This document shows positions 43,638 to 52,879 of a stretch of DNA of 64,000 nucleotides, in pieces; positions within the stretch are counted from its first letter, which is position 1; each line of letters opens with the position of its first letter. The position numbers and the translations under genes were made by a program. This DNA is from Marinomonas hwangdonensis (lineage in GTDB: Bacteria > Pseudomonadota > Gammaproteobacteria > Pseudomonadales > Marinomonadaceae): NCBI RefSeq assembly GCF_003721245.1, contig NZ_RIZG01000003.1, positions 310,001 to 374,000 of the forward strand, written 5' to 3'. The notes under the pieces are model-generated. The model saw nothing but the letters and a program-made list of their open reading frames with translations. It was not told the origin of the DNA and made no database searches.

Positions 43638-44003
43638 CTATACCTCTTTTGCCCATAGACCTAGCTTGCTGTACTTATCAGTTCGCTGATTCTCTAACTT
43701 TACATTGATTCATCCTACTTTTATCCCCCTTTCTGCTTCTTTAAGGTAGATAACAGAGGTTAGGGCAACAAACGCACCCGTTGATCTCGTTGCTCTGTTA
43801 GTAAGATGGCCCACAGCGCCCCCTTACTTGCCTTGAAATGAAGAGTGAGATACTGGCCCTTTCATTTTGTTCTTCCAGCACATTATTTAGGCCTGTTTAT
43901 CTTGTTTGGTAAACAGGTTTTTTTTGTCATCCTATTTTTTTGCCATTTTAATTGCGCCCCGTCTGCACGCTGTTTGCGATAAAGGGAGTAAAAGGAGGTT
44001 AGT
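43638..44003. other. Intergenic region with an orphan terminator
   Basis: 366 bases between the divergent LysR and chemoreceptor genes. No ORF of note is visible. It holds an inverted repeat (TAACAGAG at 43751-43758 with CTCTGTTA at 43793-43800) and a strong terminator at 43892-43927 that has no gene before it, so a short untranslated transcript is possible. Confidence 0.45.
43892..43927 (+). terminator. Intrinsic terminator 77 bases before the chemoreceptor gene
   Basis: CCTGTTTA and TAAACAGG form an 8-bp stem around a ten-base loop followed by about nine T residues. No upstream coding region on this strand accounts for it. It may end a small RNA or act as a leader attenuator of the chemoreceptor gene. 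Confidence 0.75.
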
Positions 44004-45893
44004 ATGTCCATTGCTTTGTCTGTTCGTCAAAAACTGATTGCGATTGTTATTTTGGTCTGCGTTGGCTATGCCGGTTTTGGGGCGTATTCTATTTACAACT
44101 TGACGCAGATGTCGAAGGCGTCTGGCGATGCCGCTGAGTTAAGTCGGTTAACCACAGATGTAAAGAATGTTGAAATCGAATTACTAAAATTTGAGCGTGA
44201 GCTGTCATCGTTGACAACGTCGAATGCCGATACTCTTCGTCAAACATTACAAACCATTAAACAAGACACCGCATCAGGGTTTACAGTGCGACCGGATTTG
44301 ATGGATGAAAAAGGCCGCACCTTGTTGATCAGCAGCCAAACCTTGTTACCAGAATACTTGGCGGCGCTGGAAAATAACTTGCAAACCTTGACCTCACTGG
44401 GACTCAGCGGAGACACGGGCGCCATTGGTGCGTTAAACCAGTCAGCCAATACGCTCGCGGAACAACTCAGTGCCTTAGACAGTTTTTCCGCTGGTTTTAA
44501 AGAAGTAAGAGCAAAAGAGAAAGACTTTCTTGCGTATCGTGACGCTGAGCATCAGCAAGCCTTGTATGCCGCTCTTAAAGCATTAAAAGACAGTATTAAT
44601 AATATCGGCTTTGGGGACGTATTTAACCCCATGATTCAAACCTATGAAGACGCTTTGGCCCCTGTTATTTCATTATCTGTCATGCTCAAAGAACAGCAAA
44701 GCAGGCTAACAACATTAAGTCATCAATACACGCAAGTGATGAATCAAAACGCCCAGTATTTGCAAAATACCTTATTGATCCAAGCGCAAACTCGCTCATC
44801 CAATACCGCCGAACAGGCTCGGCATTCTTTGATCATTGCTTGTGTACTATTGGCCTTTACCATAGGGGGCATTTTGCTGACGGTGATCCACTCACTGAAT
44901 CGTAACCTAAGCGCCGTTTTACAAGTCTTGAAAGACGTTGCCCAAGGCAAGCTCCATTCCCATCAGCAAATGCAACAACCAACCAAACCAGATGAATTCC
45001 AGCAGCTTTTTATCGCGGCCAATCAAATGTCAGAAAGCCTGCGACGCTTAATTAGTCATTTACTAAGCAGCAATGAGAAATTGGTTGTCACCGCCGATGA
45101 ACTGAATCATGGCATCCAAGCGATTGTCAGTGGCAGCGAACGCATTCGTGATCGAAGCAATACATTGGCGACCTCTACCGAAGAAATTTCCGCGACTGCC
45201 AGTACGGTACAAAACATGACTCTGGTGGTGCAGGGTGCGGCCCAAGTCGCCTATGAATCGGCAACGACAGGGGTGACCGCCATGCGCAACGCCATGACCA
45301 GCATCAGCGATGTCGCTGACACCATTCAAGACACTAACGAGCGTGTATCTCGCCTTGGAACCTTGTCAAAAGAGATTGATGTGGTGATAGAGCTCATCGT
45401 AGGTGTAGCAGAACAAACCAGCTTATTGGCGCTCAACGCCGCAATAGAAGCCGCCCGAGCAGGCGAAGCAGGGCGTGGTTTTGCCGTTGTGGCTGACGAA
45501 GTAAAAACTCTGTCAGAGCAAACGGTAAAAGCGTCCGGTAGCATCACGAAAAAGGTCGAAAACATTCAAAAAGAAACCCAAGCCGTGATTGATGCCATGA
45601 CACTCAGTCTCACAAAAGTCAGTCGCAGTAAGGAGCAAGGCGAAAACGCGGTTGCTACTATTCATCAAATCGAAAATAACACATTAGAGGCTATGAATAA
45701 TACCAAGGAGATCTCACAAGCGATTCAAGAGGTGGCATTAACAACCACTCAAATGGCGCAAGATATGGACATCATCGCCCATGACATAGAAGATAATCAC
45801 CTCGCTACTCAATCGATACAGGTAGCCAATAAAAACGTTTACCACCAAACAAACGAACTAGCACAACAAATAAAACGTTTTGAATTAACCTGA
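44004..45893 (+). CDS. Methyl-accepting chemotaxis protein
   Basis: 629 residues: an N-terminal membrane helix (about 12-32), a long periplasmic helical sensor domain (33-270), a second helix (about 272-296, [23 protein letters not shown]), a HAMP linker, and a cytoplasmic signalling domain. The hairpin tip is highly conserved ([35 protein letters not shown] in pieces, near 470-505). The helical bundle sensor type gives no clue to ligand. AAAGGAGG lies upstream of the ATG. It is followed by a TRAP transporter, so its ligand may be the transported compound. Confidence 0.93.
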   Translation: MSIALSVRQKLIAIVILVCVGYAGFGAYSIYNLTQMSKASGDAAELSRLTTDVKNVEIELLKFERELSSLTTSNADTLRQTLQTIKQDTASGFTVRPDLMDEKGRTLLISSQTLLPEYLAALENNLQTLTSLGLSGDTGAIGALNQSANTLAEQLSALDSFSAGFKEVRAKEKDFLAYRDAEHQQALYAALKALKDSINNIGFGDVFNPMIQTYEDALAPVISLSVMLKEQQSRLTTLSHQYTQVMNQNAQYLQNTLLIQAQTRSSNTAEQARHSLIIACVLLAFTIGGILLTVIHSLNRNLSAVLQVLKDVAQGKLHSHQQMQQPTKPDEFQQLFIAANQMSESLRRLISHLLSSNEKLVVTADELNHGIQAIVSGSERIRDRSNTLATSTEEISATASTVQNMTLVVQGAAQVAYESATTGVTAMRNAMTSISDVADTIQDTNERVSRLGTLSKEIDVVIELIVGVAEQTSLLALNAAIEAARAGEAGRGFAVVADEVKTLSEQTVKASGSITKKVENIQKETQAVIDAMTLSLTKVSRSKEQGENAVATIHQIENNTLEAMNNTKEISQAIQEVALTTTQMAQDMDIIAHDIEDNHLATQSIQVANKNVYHQTNELAQQIKRFELT

Positions 45894-46318
45894 ATATCGC
45901 AATATTTAGCTCAGAATCATACTCATGGGTGCGTTAGAAAAAAGTCTGCATACTTCTTTCGCACCAAAACAATGCATACAGATTTTATCACCTTATGATT
46001 TCTAAGACGCCCTAGAAAAATGCAAAAAAAATGCACGTTTTCAACATCATAGATCTATTTTCTTCATGCTTTTGATGAACCTGAATCATACTTTTTTTGC
46101 ACCAATATTGTGCGTGAAGTTTTTTTTGGTGCGTCGACTTTGACTTAGTAAGCTGATTTATAAAGGCTTTTGGTATTTTTGATTGTTTGATGATGACAAA
46201 ACTTTAGATAGATTTTGCGCGCTTTAACGCACGCAAGCTTTTTGAAAGTATCGAATACAAGGTGTCACGCCATCTTGGATGTGACTTTTTTATGCACTTT
46301 TGCTCTCGAGGTAACTCA
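45894..46318. other. AT-rich intergenic region before the TRAP operon
   Basis: 425 bases with no credible gene. It holds several GGTGCG/CGCACC words, including GCACCAATATTGTGC at 46099-46113 and GCACCAAAACAATGC at 45961-45975, and several long A or T runs. These look like regulatory half-sites for the TRAP genes; the regulator is not identified. Confidence 0.45.
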
Positions 46319-47344
46319 ATGATTAAGACGATACTAAAAGTAAAAAAACGATTGGTTGCGAGTTCTTTGGCTGTCGCACTTGGCCTAGGCGCTGTCGCTT
46401 CTACGGCTCACGCAGCAGATCACAACTGGCGTTTTGCCAACTTATACGGACGCGGTACCGCTTACGGTGAAGTTTACGAAGGGTTAGCAAAAAACATTGA
46501 AGCCATGTCCGATGGCCGTATCAAGGTACAAGTTCTTTACTCTGGTGAAGGCGTGGGTACAACAGGGATTTTAGGCGCGGTGAAAACCGGTCTTATCTCT
46601 ATGGGTGCGCCTTTCCAATCCATGCACGCGGGTGAACTACCAGCTGGTTTGGTTGAAATCGGTCTGCCTGGTGGCACAAGCGATGCTGCAGAACTAACCA
46701 CCTTGTTCCAAGAAAAGGGTTGGGCACCTATTCTGAAAAAAGCGTATGGCGAGCAAGGTCTTGTTTGGCTTGACCCTTACATCCAGCCTGCCGTTTACGT
46801 TATTACGAAAAAGCAGATTAACTCGATTGAAGATTTCAATGGTTTGAAAATCCGTGCGCCAGGTGCTTACGGTAAGTTCCTACGTAATTTAGGTGCGTCT
46901 CCTGTGTCTTTGGCTTGGTCTGAAATTTACACCAGTCTTTCCACTGGCGTAATCGACGGCTCTATCGGCTCTAACATGATAGACCACCGCGATGGCAACC
47001 ACGTAGAAGTAGCAAAATACATGTACCCACTTCCTTTAGCAGGTGCACAAGTATTACCTATCGTAGTTAACCGTAATGCTTGGAACAAACTGTCTCCTGA
47101 TCTTCAAGCTATCGTATCTGCGGCCACGACGGTTCATGCTCGTGAGCAAATGACTAAATCGAAACTGTGGGAATCACAAGCCGTTGCTGAAATGCAGGCA
47201 AAAGGCCTTCAGTGGAGCCCAGCACCAAGCGATGCAGACAAAGCAGCATGGAAACAAGCGGGCGCCGGTCTATGGGATGAGTACTCTGCTGCTGACAAAT
47301 ACAGCAAAGAGTTGATTGATGTTCTGCGCTCAGAAGCCAATTAA
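46319..47344 (+). CDS. dctP: TRAP transporter periplasmic binding protein (DctP family)
   Basis: 341 residues with a signal peptide ending AHA (about residue 33; hydrophobic core SSLAVALGLGAVAS). Then comes the DctP fold with LYGRGTAYGEVYEGLAKNIE, YSGEGVGTTGILGAVKTGLI, and GLKIRAPG with the conserved Arg that salt-bridges the substrate carboxylate. It would bind a carboxylate-containing solute; the exact ligand is not readable. The ATG at 46319 follows GAGGTAACTCA; an ATG 57 bases earlier lacks a site and would disrupt the signal peptide. Confidence 0.88.
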   Translation: MIKTILKVKKRLVASSLAVALGLGAVASTAHAADHNWRFANLYGRGTAYGEVYEGLAKNIEAMSDGRIKVQVLYSGEGVGTTGILGAVKTGLISMGAPFQSMHAGELPAGLVEIGLPGGTSDAAELTTLFQEKGWAPILKKAYGEQGLVWLDPYIQPAVYVITKKQINSIEDFNGLKIRAPGAYGKFLRNLGASPVSLAWSEIYTSLSTGVIDGSIGSNMIDHRDGNHVEVAKYMYPLPLAGAQVLPIVVNRNAWNKLSPDLQAIVSAATTVHAREQMTKSKLWESQAVAEMQAKGLQWSPAPSDADKAAWKQAGAGLWDEYSAADKYSKELIDVLRSEAN

Positions 47345-47391
47345 GCGCATACAGAGTCAAAAAGCTTATACTTAATGGAACGCGAGAGGTG

Positions 47392-47430
47392 AAGGAGACT
47401 AAGGCAATATCGAGTCTCCTTTACTTTTTT
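47392..47430 (+). terminator. Terminator-like hairpin between dctP and dctQ
   Basis: AAGGAGACT and AGTCTCCTT form a perfect 9-bp stem around a 12-base loop, followed by ACTTTTTTT. It probably lets the binding protein be made in excess over the membrane subunits. Confidence 0.75.
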
Positions 47431-47468
47431 TACCCCCTCTAAACTCACCCTAACAAGGTACAAAAATA

Positions 47469-48029
47469 ATGATAGTGACAGCGATCAGAGGCTATTGCCT
47501 AGGAACTCATGCGCTGGTGAGCTTTATCGGCAACTCCATTTCCTACCTCATGCCGGTACTGGCGTTTGTCGTCGCCTTTGAGGTGTTTGCACGCTACTTT
47601 TTAAACAGTCCTACTATTTGGGCTTACGACTTATCACTTTTTATCTTTGGTTACATTGCTGCCTTAGGTGGTGCTTTTGCGCAACAGCAGCGAGCTCATA
47701 TCAATGTAGATATTTTATACAACACAGTGTCACCACGTATTCGCAATATTTTTAATATGTTGTCTTTTAGCTTGGCGATTTTTTTCGTCGCCGTGATCTG
47801 CAAAATGAGCATTGGCAAGTTCGAAGAAGCCATAGAATTCAATTACCGTCGCCAGAGCGAATGGGCACCACAGATGCACCATTACTGGGTCATGATGGCC
47901 GTCGCCAGTGTGCTACTCGCACTTCAGTTAACAAGCGATTGGCTAGAAGAGTGTTATCACTTATTCACTGGCAAAAATCTGCTTCCAGCATCTTTACGCA
48001 ACCACTTAGAGGAAACGCCAAATGATTAG
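47469..48029 (+). CDS. dctQ: TRAP transporter small permease subunit (DctQ)
   Basis: 186 residues with four hydrophobic helices (first about 18-40; further ones near 55-72, 95-115 and 138-155). It has the DctQ pattern FEVFARYFLNSPTIWAYDLSLFIFGYIAALGGAFA in pieces and RAHINVDI. It partners the large subunit, whose gene overlaps its 3' end by 8 bases. Confidence 0.88.
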   Translation: MIVTAIRGYCLGTHALVSFIGNSISYLMPVLAFVVAFEVFARYFLNSPTIWAYDLSLFIFGYIAALGGAFAQQQRAHINVDILYNTVSPRIRNIFNMLSFSLAIFFVAVICKMSIGKFEEAIEFNYRRQSEWAPQMHHYWVMMAVASVLLALQLTSDWLEECYHLFTGKNLLPASLRNHLEETPND

Positions 48030-49341
48030 TATTGAAGTGTTAACCGGCGTTTTGCTTGCCTGCATTCTTGCCGCCTTTGCATTGGGTGCTCCTGTGGGGT
48101 TGGCACTGGGCGGCATTGCTATGGCCGTCGGCTATGCGACATGGGGAGAAGGGCTGTTTAATGTTATTCCCACCACATTAGAAGACACTCACTTCAGCTT
48201 TATCTTACTGGCCATTCCTTTATATATTTACATGGGCCAATTATTAACTCGGTCGGGAATCGGCGATGCTATGTTCAATGCCAGCCAGATGATCATAGGT
48301 CGAGTTCGTGGTTCTCTTGCTATCAGCGTGATCTTTGTTTGTTCTATGATTGGCGCCATGGTGGGGATTATCGGCGCGGGCATCATGACCTCGGGCAGTA
48401 TCGCCCTGCGTCCCATGTTGGAACGAGGCTATAACAAACGTTTGGCACTGGGTGTTATTATGGCCGGTGGCGGTTTGGGTATTTTGATCCCTCCCAGCAT
48501 TCCAATGATCATGTTTGCCTCTGCAACACAAAACTCCGTTGGGCGCATGTTTATCGCGGCCTTGGTACCTGCGGCGATCATCATTGTGCTATTAGTCGCT
48601 TACGTGGTGATTTCCTGCAAACTGGATCACAACAAGGCGCCATTAGACAAGGTGCCTGATGTGGCGCCAACAACGAAAGAAAAATGGTTCACTGCCCGCG
48701 ATGGCTTACTGTCTCTAATACTGATTTTTGTGGTTTTAGGCAGCATCATTATGGGGATCGCAACACCAACAGAATCCGGAGCCATCGGTGTCGTCGGAGC
48801 CATTTTGTTAGCGATGTTTTTTAAACGCCTTAAGCCTCGTATGGTCAAAAATGCCGGTATGCAGGCCGCGTTGTTGGTTAGTGTCGCCATGTGGATTATC
48901 TTTGGTGCTTCGGTGTTTAGTAACTTCCATTTGTTGATGGGCGTGCAAAACATGGTGGCGAGCTTTACCCAAGATTTAGGGCTATCACCGATTATGGTGA
49001 TCATCATGTTCCAGCTGATCATGTTATTGCTCGGCTTTATTATTGATGAATTTATCATTGTATTAATGTGCGCCCCTATCTTTACGCCCATCGCTGTATC
49101 GCTAGGTTATGACCCTATTTGGTTTGGCATCTTGATGATTCTCAATATCTTAATTGCCGTGCAAACCCCACCCTATGGATTCGCTTTGTTTTACCTTAAA
49201 GGGATAGCACCACCAGGCATCAGCATGCTGGATATCTATAAGTCGGTAGCGCCGTTTGTGCTTATTAAACTGTCGGTGTTAGCGATCTGTATGATGTTTC
49301 CTGAACTGGTACTCTGGTTACCGAATAAAGTTATGGGATAA
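48022..49341 (+). CDS. dctM: TRAP transporter large permease subunit (DctM)
   Basis: 439 residues with about twelve helices. Family features are GAPVGLALGGIAMAVGYATWG, FILLAIPLYIYMGQLLTRSGIGDAMF, GAGIMTSGSIALRPMLERGYNK and GGGLGILIPPSIPMIMFASAT, all in the expected order. It is the sodium-coupled transmembrane subunit. The preceding gene overlaps it. Confidence 0.92.
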   Translation: MISIEVLTGVLLACILAAFALGAPVGLALGGIAMAVGYATWGEGLFNVIPTTLEDTHFSFILLAIPLYIYMGQLLTRSGIGDAMFNASQMIIGRVRGSLAISVIFVCSMIGAMVGIIGAGIMTSGSIALRPMLERGYNKRLALGVIMAGGGLGILIPPSIPMIMFASATQNSVGRMFIAALVPAAIIIVLLVAYVVISCKLDHNKAPLDKVPDVAPTTKEKWFTARDGLLSLILIFVVLGSIIMGIATPTESGAIGVVGAILLAMFFKRLKPRMVKNAGMQAALLVSVAMWIIFGASVFSNFHLLMGVQNMVASFTQDLGLSPIMVIIMFQLIMLLLGFIIDEFIIVLMCAPIFTPIAVSLGYDPIWFGILMILNILIAVQTPPYGFALFYLKGIAPPGISMLDIYKSVAPFVLIKLSVLAICMMFPELVLWLPNKVMG

Positions 49342-49394
49342 ATACGCTTATTCATTCTCCGCGAAAAACAGAACGGCAAAAACGAAGACTGGTA

Positions 49395-49450
49395 AACAAC
49401 GAAGGAGAACAAGAAGAGTAAACTTACTTTTCTTGTTCTCCTTCGTTGTT
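49395..49450. repeat. 56-base near-perfect palindrome over the 3' end of cysQ
   Basis: AACAACGAAGGAGAACAAGA and on to 49421 pairs with 49424-49450 with a single mismatch and a two-base centre. The right arm encodes the last residues (NNEGEQEK) and stop of cysQ. The loop is too short for a normal hairpin and there is no T-run, so a terminator role is doubtful. Confidence 0.7.
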
Positions 49451-50284
49451 TTCAAGGTACCAGTTCATGATGTAGGGGGCGATCTCGGCACCGGACACAA
49501 AGAAGTGGCCGTTGAGTAGGGTTTCTCTTTGGTTGTAACGAAAGGGTTTGCCCTCTGGTGTGACCAGCATGCCGCCTGCGGCTTCGATGATGGCTTGCTG
49601 GGCGGCCGTGTCCCATTCACTGGTTGGCCCTCGACGTAAGTGAAGATCGGCAATGCCTTCTGCAATGCGGCAGCCTTTTATGGAGCTGCCTTTGGGTAGC
49701 TCACGCACTTGCTCGTAGGTTTGCTTTAACTTGTCTTTTAAAGACGCGGGAAGAGCAGGGCCATGGCTGCGACTCGTCATGGCGATGATAGGCTCACGAG
49801 GCTCTCTCACGTTAATGCTTTCATATTCATCGCCTTGCCATTTCATCGCGCCAACCGGTAAACCTTGCCAGGTTTTGGTCACACCAAAATAGCCTTCTGT
49901 TGTCGTCGGTAAATACACCATACCAAGTATCGGCGCGCCATTTTCAACCAAGGCGATATTAATACTAAATTCACCGTTACGCTTGATGAACTCTTTCGTA
50001 CCATCGAGTGGGTCAACAATCCATAACATAGTCCATTGGGAACGCTCTTCAAACGTCACCACACCTTCTTCTTCCGATAAAACGGGAATGTCAGGGGTAA
50101 GTGCTTGCAAACCTGCTAGAATCACTCTGTGGGCAGCAAGGTCGGCGGCCGTCACTGGACTGTCGTCGAGCTTTTGCTCGATACCCAAGTCCGCGCCCTG
50201 ATAAATTTCCATGATCACATCGGCCGCATCGTGTATTATTTTCTGAAGAGCTTGGAAAGTGGGGTGTCTACTAATGTCCTGCAT
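49424..50284 (-). CDS. cysQ: 3'(2'),5'-bisphosphate nucleotidase CysQ
   Basis: 286 residues of the inositol-monophosphatase superfamily. Metal-binding motifs are LSEEEG (near 70), DPLDGTKEFIKR (near 92) and, at the C-terminal side, EWDTAAQQAIIEAAGG. CysQ hydrolyses PAP to AMP and so protects sulfate assimilation. It is divergent from hslR with a 44-base gap. Its 3' end lies in a long palindrome. Confidence 0.92.
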   Translation of the reverse strand: MQDISRHPTFQALQKIIHDAADVIMEIYQGADLGIEQKLDDSPVTAADLAAHRVILAGLQALTPDIPVLSEEEGVVTFEERSQWTMLWIVDPLDGTKEFIKRNGEFSINIALVENGAPILGMVYLPTTTEGYFGVTKTWQGLPVGAMKWQGDEYESINVREPREPIIAMTSRSHGPALPASLKDKLKQTYEQVRELPKGSSIKGCRIAEGIADLHLRRGPTSEWDTAAQQAIIEAAGGMLVTPEGKPFRYNQRETLLNGHFFVSGAEIAPYIMNWYLENNEGEQEK

Positions 50285-50328
50285 AACAGCCTCAAATATG
50301 ACAACAGAATAAGGTCAACGCATTTCTT

Positions 50329-50748
50329 ATGAGTAAAACAGAAAAGCAGTCAACACCACAAGCCGTTCGTTTAGATAAGTGGCTTTGGGCCGCCCGTTTT
50401 TTTAAAACTCGCTCACTTTGCAAGGAAGCCATTGATGGCGGTAAGGTGTCTTACAACGGCAGTAAGGGCAAAGCCAGCCGAAACGTCGAAATAGGCGCTT
50501 TAATCGGCATACGCGCAGGTTGGGATGAAAAGGTGGTAGAGATCAAAGCCATCAGTGAACAACGTCGTGGCGCGCCTGAGGCGCAGCTTCTATACGAAGA
50601 AACACCAGCCTCAATAGAAAAACGCGAAAAGCGCGCCTTAGAAAACAAATCTTATGGTGGCCGAATCATGTCCGACCATAAACCCAACAAAAAAGAGCGC
50701 CGCGACATTAAGCAACTCAAACAAGATATTTTTGGTGGTATGGATTAA
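50329..50748 (+). CDS. hslR: Ribosome-associated heat shock protein Hsp15
   Basis: 139 residues with an S4 RNA-binding domain at the N-terminus (VRLDKWLWAARFFKTRSLCKEAIDGGKVSYNG, pieces, about 13-45) and a basic C-terminal region (KPNKKERRDIKQLKQDIFGGMD). Hsp15 binds free 50S subunits carrying a nascent chain after heat stress. It reads convergently into dprA, and a shared hairpin lies between. Confidence 0.9.
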   Translation: MSKTEKQSTPQAVRLDKWLWAARFFKTRSLCKEAIDGGKVSYNGSKGKASRNVEIGALIGIRAGWDEKVVEIKAISEQRRGAPEAQLLYEETPASIEKREKRALENKSYGGRIMSDHKPNKKERRDIKQLKQDIFGGMD

Positions 50749-50765
50749 ACCCGCTCGTGTCTTCT

Positions 50766-50812
50766 TCAAAAAAAGGCCTTTACCATCGGTCAGCAGCGAT
50801 GGTAAAGGCCTT
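50766..50812 (-). terminator. Terminator of dprA, overlapping its stop
   Basis: AAGGCCTTTACCATCG (50773-50788) pairs perfectly with 50797-50812 around an eight-base loop. On the minus strand the stem is followed by eight T residues. The dprA stop codon lies in the loop, and the hairpin also ends transcripts from hslR. Confidence 0.82.
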
Positions 50813-52064
50813 CTCGATTCTCCACACAAGCATACAACTCTAACTCCATTAACACTTGCATCATCAATCCAGCGTCCATTTTACTTTGACGAATCAAGGC
50901 ATCAAAATCCATTGCTTGACCTTCTTGCTCCATAATTTTAATGACCACCTTGGCATTATCCGACGTCAATTCCGGTAAGGCATGAAAAGTGTTTGGTAAC
51001 AATGGCGATACAATCTCAGCCGGTTGATTGTTGTCTGTAGACGACGATTTCCTATTATTTCTATGAGCTCTTGATTCCTTATCGATCGCCTTACTCTCAG
51101 CAGACGGTTTGACTATTGACGCAGAAGACAGCGCTGGACACTCCGTCATAATATCCTCCACATGACGGACCAAGATTGCGCCTTGTCGCAAAAGCTGATG
51201 ACAGCCTGCTGATTGCGTGTCGGTCAATCGGCCTGGTAATGCAAAGACTTCTCGGTTTTGTTGAATGGCGTAACTGGCGCTGATCAAAGAGCCACTTTTT
51301 ACCGAGGCTTCTGCCACTAGTATGCCCATACTCAAACCACTGATAATGCGATTGCGCGGTGGAAACAAATGGGGGCGAGGGCGGGTTGATAGTGGGTATT
51401 CACTTATCAATGCGCCACCTTGTTCTAGGATCTCATCAAACATCTTTTGATTGTGATTCGGATAACGATGAAACAAGCCAGTTCCCATGACACCAATAGT
51501 GGGCGTCGTCTTGCTATGCAATGCCCCTTGATGCGCGGCGGTATCCACTCCCATGGCACCACCACTCACCACACAAATACCACGAGCAGACAATTGCTCG
51601 GCAAATTGAAAGGTAACATCCCGACCATAACGAGTACATTTACGAGCGCCCACAATGCCTATTTTCGGCAACGCCAAAACATCACGATGTCCTTCCACAT
51701 AAATAAAAGCAGGGGCAACGGAGATTTCTTTCAACGCCGTTGGATAACATTCGTCTTCTTGCAACACCAGGTGATGGTTATCGTCCTCCAACCAAGCTAA
51801 CGATTCATCACGTTTGGCTTCTTGTTCTTTGTTAAGAGAACCATCAGCAAAATAGGCTATCGCCTCGCGGGCTGTCTCGTCGGGCCACTTTAATGCTCTT
51901 AACAACTCATAAGAAAGTCGGGGTGGTGAGTCATCGCTGAATGATGCATGTGTTAAATAGGTATAAAGACGCGATAAACGCGCAGGGCCAATACCCGATA
52001 AAAAGCTCAAGCACAGCCAATCGGTTTGCGTTAGCCCAGCGGCATAAGAGGTTTCTGTGTCCAT
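50790..52064 (-). CDS. dprA: DNA processing protein DprA (Smf)
   Basis: 424 residues. An N-terminal helical SAM-like part (TDWLCLSFLSGIGPARLSRLYTYL) is followed by the Rossmann-type DprA domain: IGIVGARKCTRYG, SGGAMGVDTAAHQGAL, GTGLFHRYPNHN and FPPRNRIISGLSMGILVAEA. A C-terminal winged helix ends it (about 365-424, MDFDALIRQSKMDAGLMMQVLMELELYACVENREG in pieces). DprA loads RecA onto incoming single-stranded DNA during transformation. It is divergent from def. Confidence 0.93.
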   Translation of the reverse strand: MDTETSYAAGLTQTDWLCLSFLSGIGPARLSRLYTYLTHASFSDDSPPRLSYELLRALKWPDETAREAIAYFADGSLNKEQEAKRDESLAWLEDDNHHLVLQEDECYPTALKEISVAPAFIYVEGHRDVLALPKIGIVGARKCTRYGRDVTFQFAEQLSARGICVVSGGAMGVDTAAHQGALHSKTTPTIGVMGTGLFHRYPNHNQKMFDEILEQGGALISEYPLSTRPRPHLFPPRNRIISGLSMGILVAEASVKSGSLISASYAIQQNREVFALPGRLTDTQSAGCHQLLRQGAILVRHVEDIMTECPALSSASIVKPSAESKAIDKESRAHRNNRKSSSTDNNQPAEIVSPLLPNTFHALPELTSDNAKVVIKIMEQEGQAMDFDALIRQSKMDAGLMMQVLMELELYACVENREGLYHRC

Positions 52065-52284
52065 ATTGAAGTGGCTTCCTTGCGTTTATTGATCGTGATC
52101 GTTTTATCCTAAAACGAAAGCCAAGCGTAAATAGTCTCTGGCTATAAATGCTATTCAATCATATTGACCAAAAAACCGCCATGAGAAGACTGCTCAAAAG
52201 TCAGACTTGCGTTACAATGGACAAAATGAAACGAGCGAGATGACCTCTTTGCTCATGAACAAAGACACATCGTTGGAAAAGATC

Positions 52285-52797
52285 ATGGCTGTTTTACCTG
52301 TACTTGAATACCCAGATAACCGTTTACGCAAAGTGGCTAAACCAATCACCGAGTTCACCGATGAACTGCAAACCAAAATCGATGATATGCTCGATACCAT
52401 GTACGACGAAAATGGTTTGGGGTTGGCTGCAACCCAAGTGGATTATCACCACCGACTCGTGGTGATGGATTTCTCTGAAGAACGTAATCAACCTATCGTA
52501 TTCATTAACCCCGAATTTGAAGTACTCGACGACGAGCCCAACGAATTTCAAGAAGGTTGTTTGTCCGTTCCAGGCTTTTACGAGCACATCTACCGTGCCG
52601 CCAAAGTGAAGGTGAAAGCGCTGGATCGTCATGGTAAGCCGTTTGAATTAGAAGTGGACGAACTCATGGCCGTTTGCGTGCAACACGAAGTCGACCACCT
52701 GGATGGTAAACTCATGGTGGACTACTTATCACCCTTGAAACGCAACCGCATCAAAAGCAAACTTGAAAAAGCCCACAAACTGGCACAGAAAGGTTAA
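52285..52797 (+). CDS. def: Peptide deformylase
   Basis: 170 residues beginning [15 protein letters not shown]. The three metal-site motifs are present: [10 protein letters not shown] (near 47), EGCLSVPGF (near 90, with Cys) and [12 protein letters not shown] (near 133, with both His). It removes the N-formyl group from new proteins. The ATG at 52285 gives the usual Def start; the upstream frame extension is not conserved. It precedes fmt, its functional partner, but a terminator separates them. Confidence 0.96.
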   Translation: MAVLPVLEYPDNRLRKVAKPITEFTDELQTKIDDMLDTMYDENGLGLAATQVDYHHRLVVMDFSEERNQPIVFINPEFEVLDDEPNEFQEGCLSVPGFYEHIYRAAKVKVKALDRHGKPFELEVDELMAVCVQHEVDHLDGKLMVDYLSPLKRNRIKSKLEKAHKLAQKG

Positions 52798-52840
52798 ATA
52801 TCTCCTTTCTCATAACGTGACCATTGATATTAAGATCGTA

Positions 52841-52866
52841 AAATCAGGCTTTGGCCTGATTTTTTG
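52841..52866 (+). terminator. Terminator between def and fmt
   Basis: AATCAGGC-TTTG-GCCTGATT is a perfect 8-bp stem with a four-base loop followed by five T residues, 13 bases before the fmt start. It reduces or blocks read-through from def to fmt. Confidence 0.85.
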
Positions 52867-52879
52867 TTAAGGAACCTTT

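Noticed and set aside
49395..49450. Palindrome as a rho-independent terminator
   Set aside because: The loop is only two bases and neither strand has a T-run after the stem.
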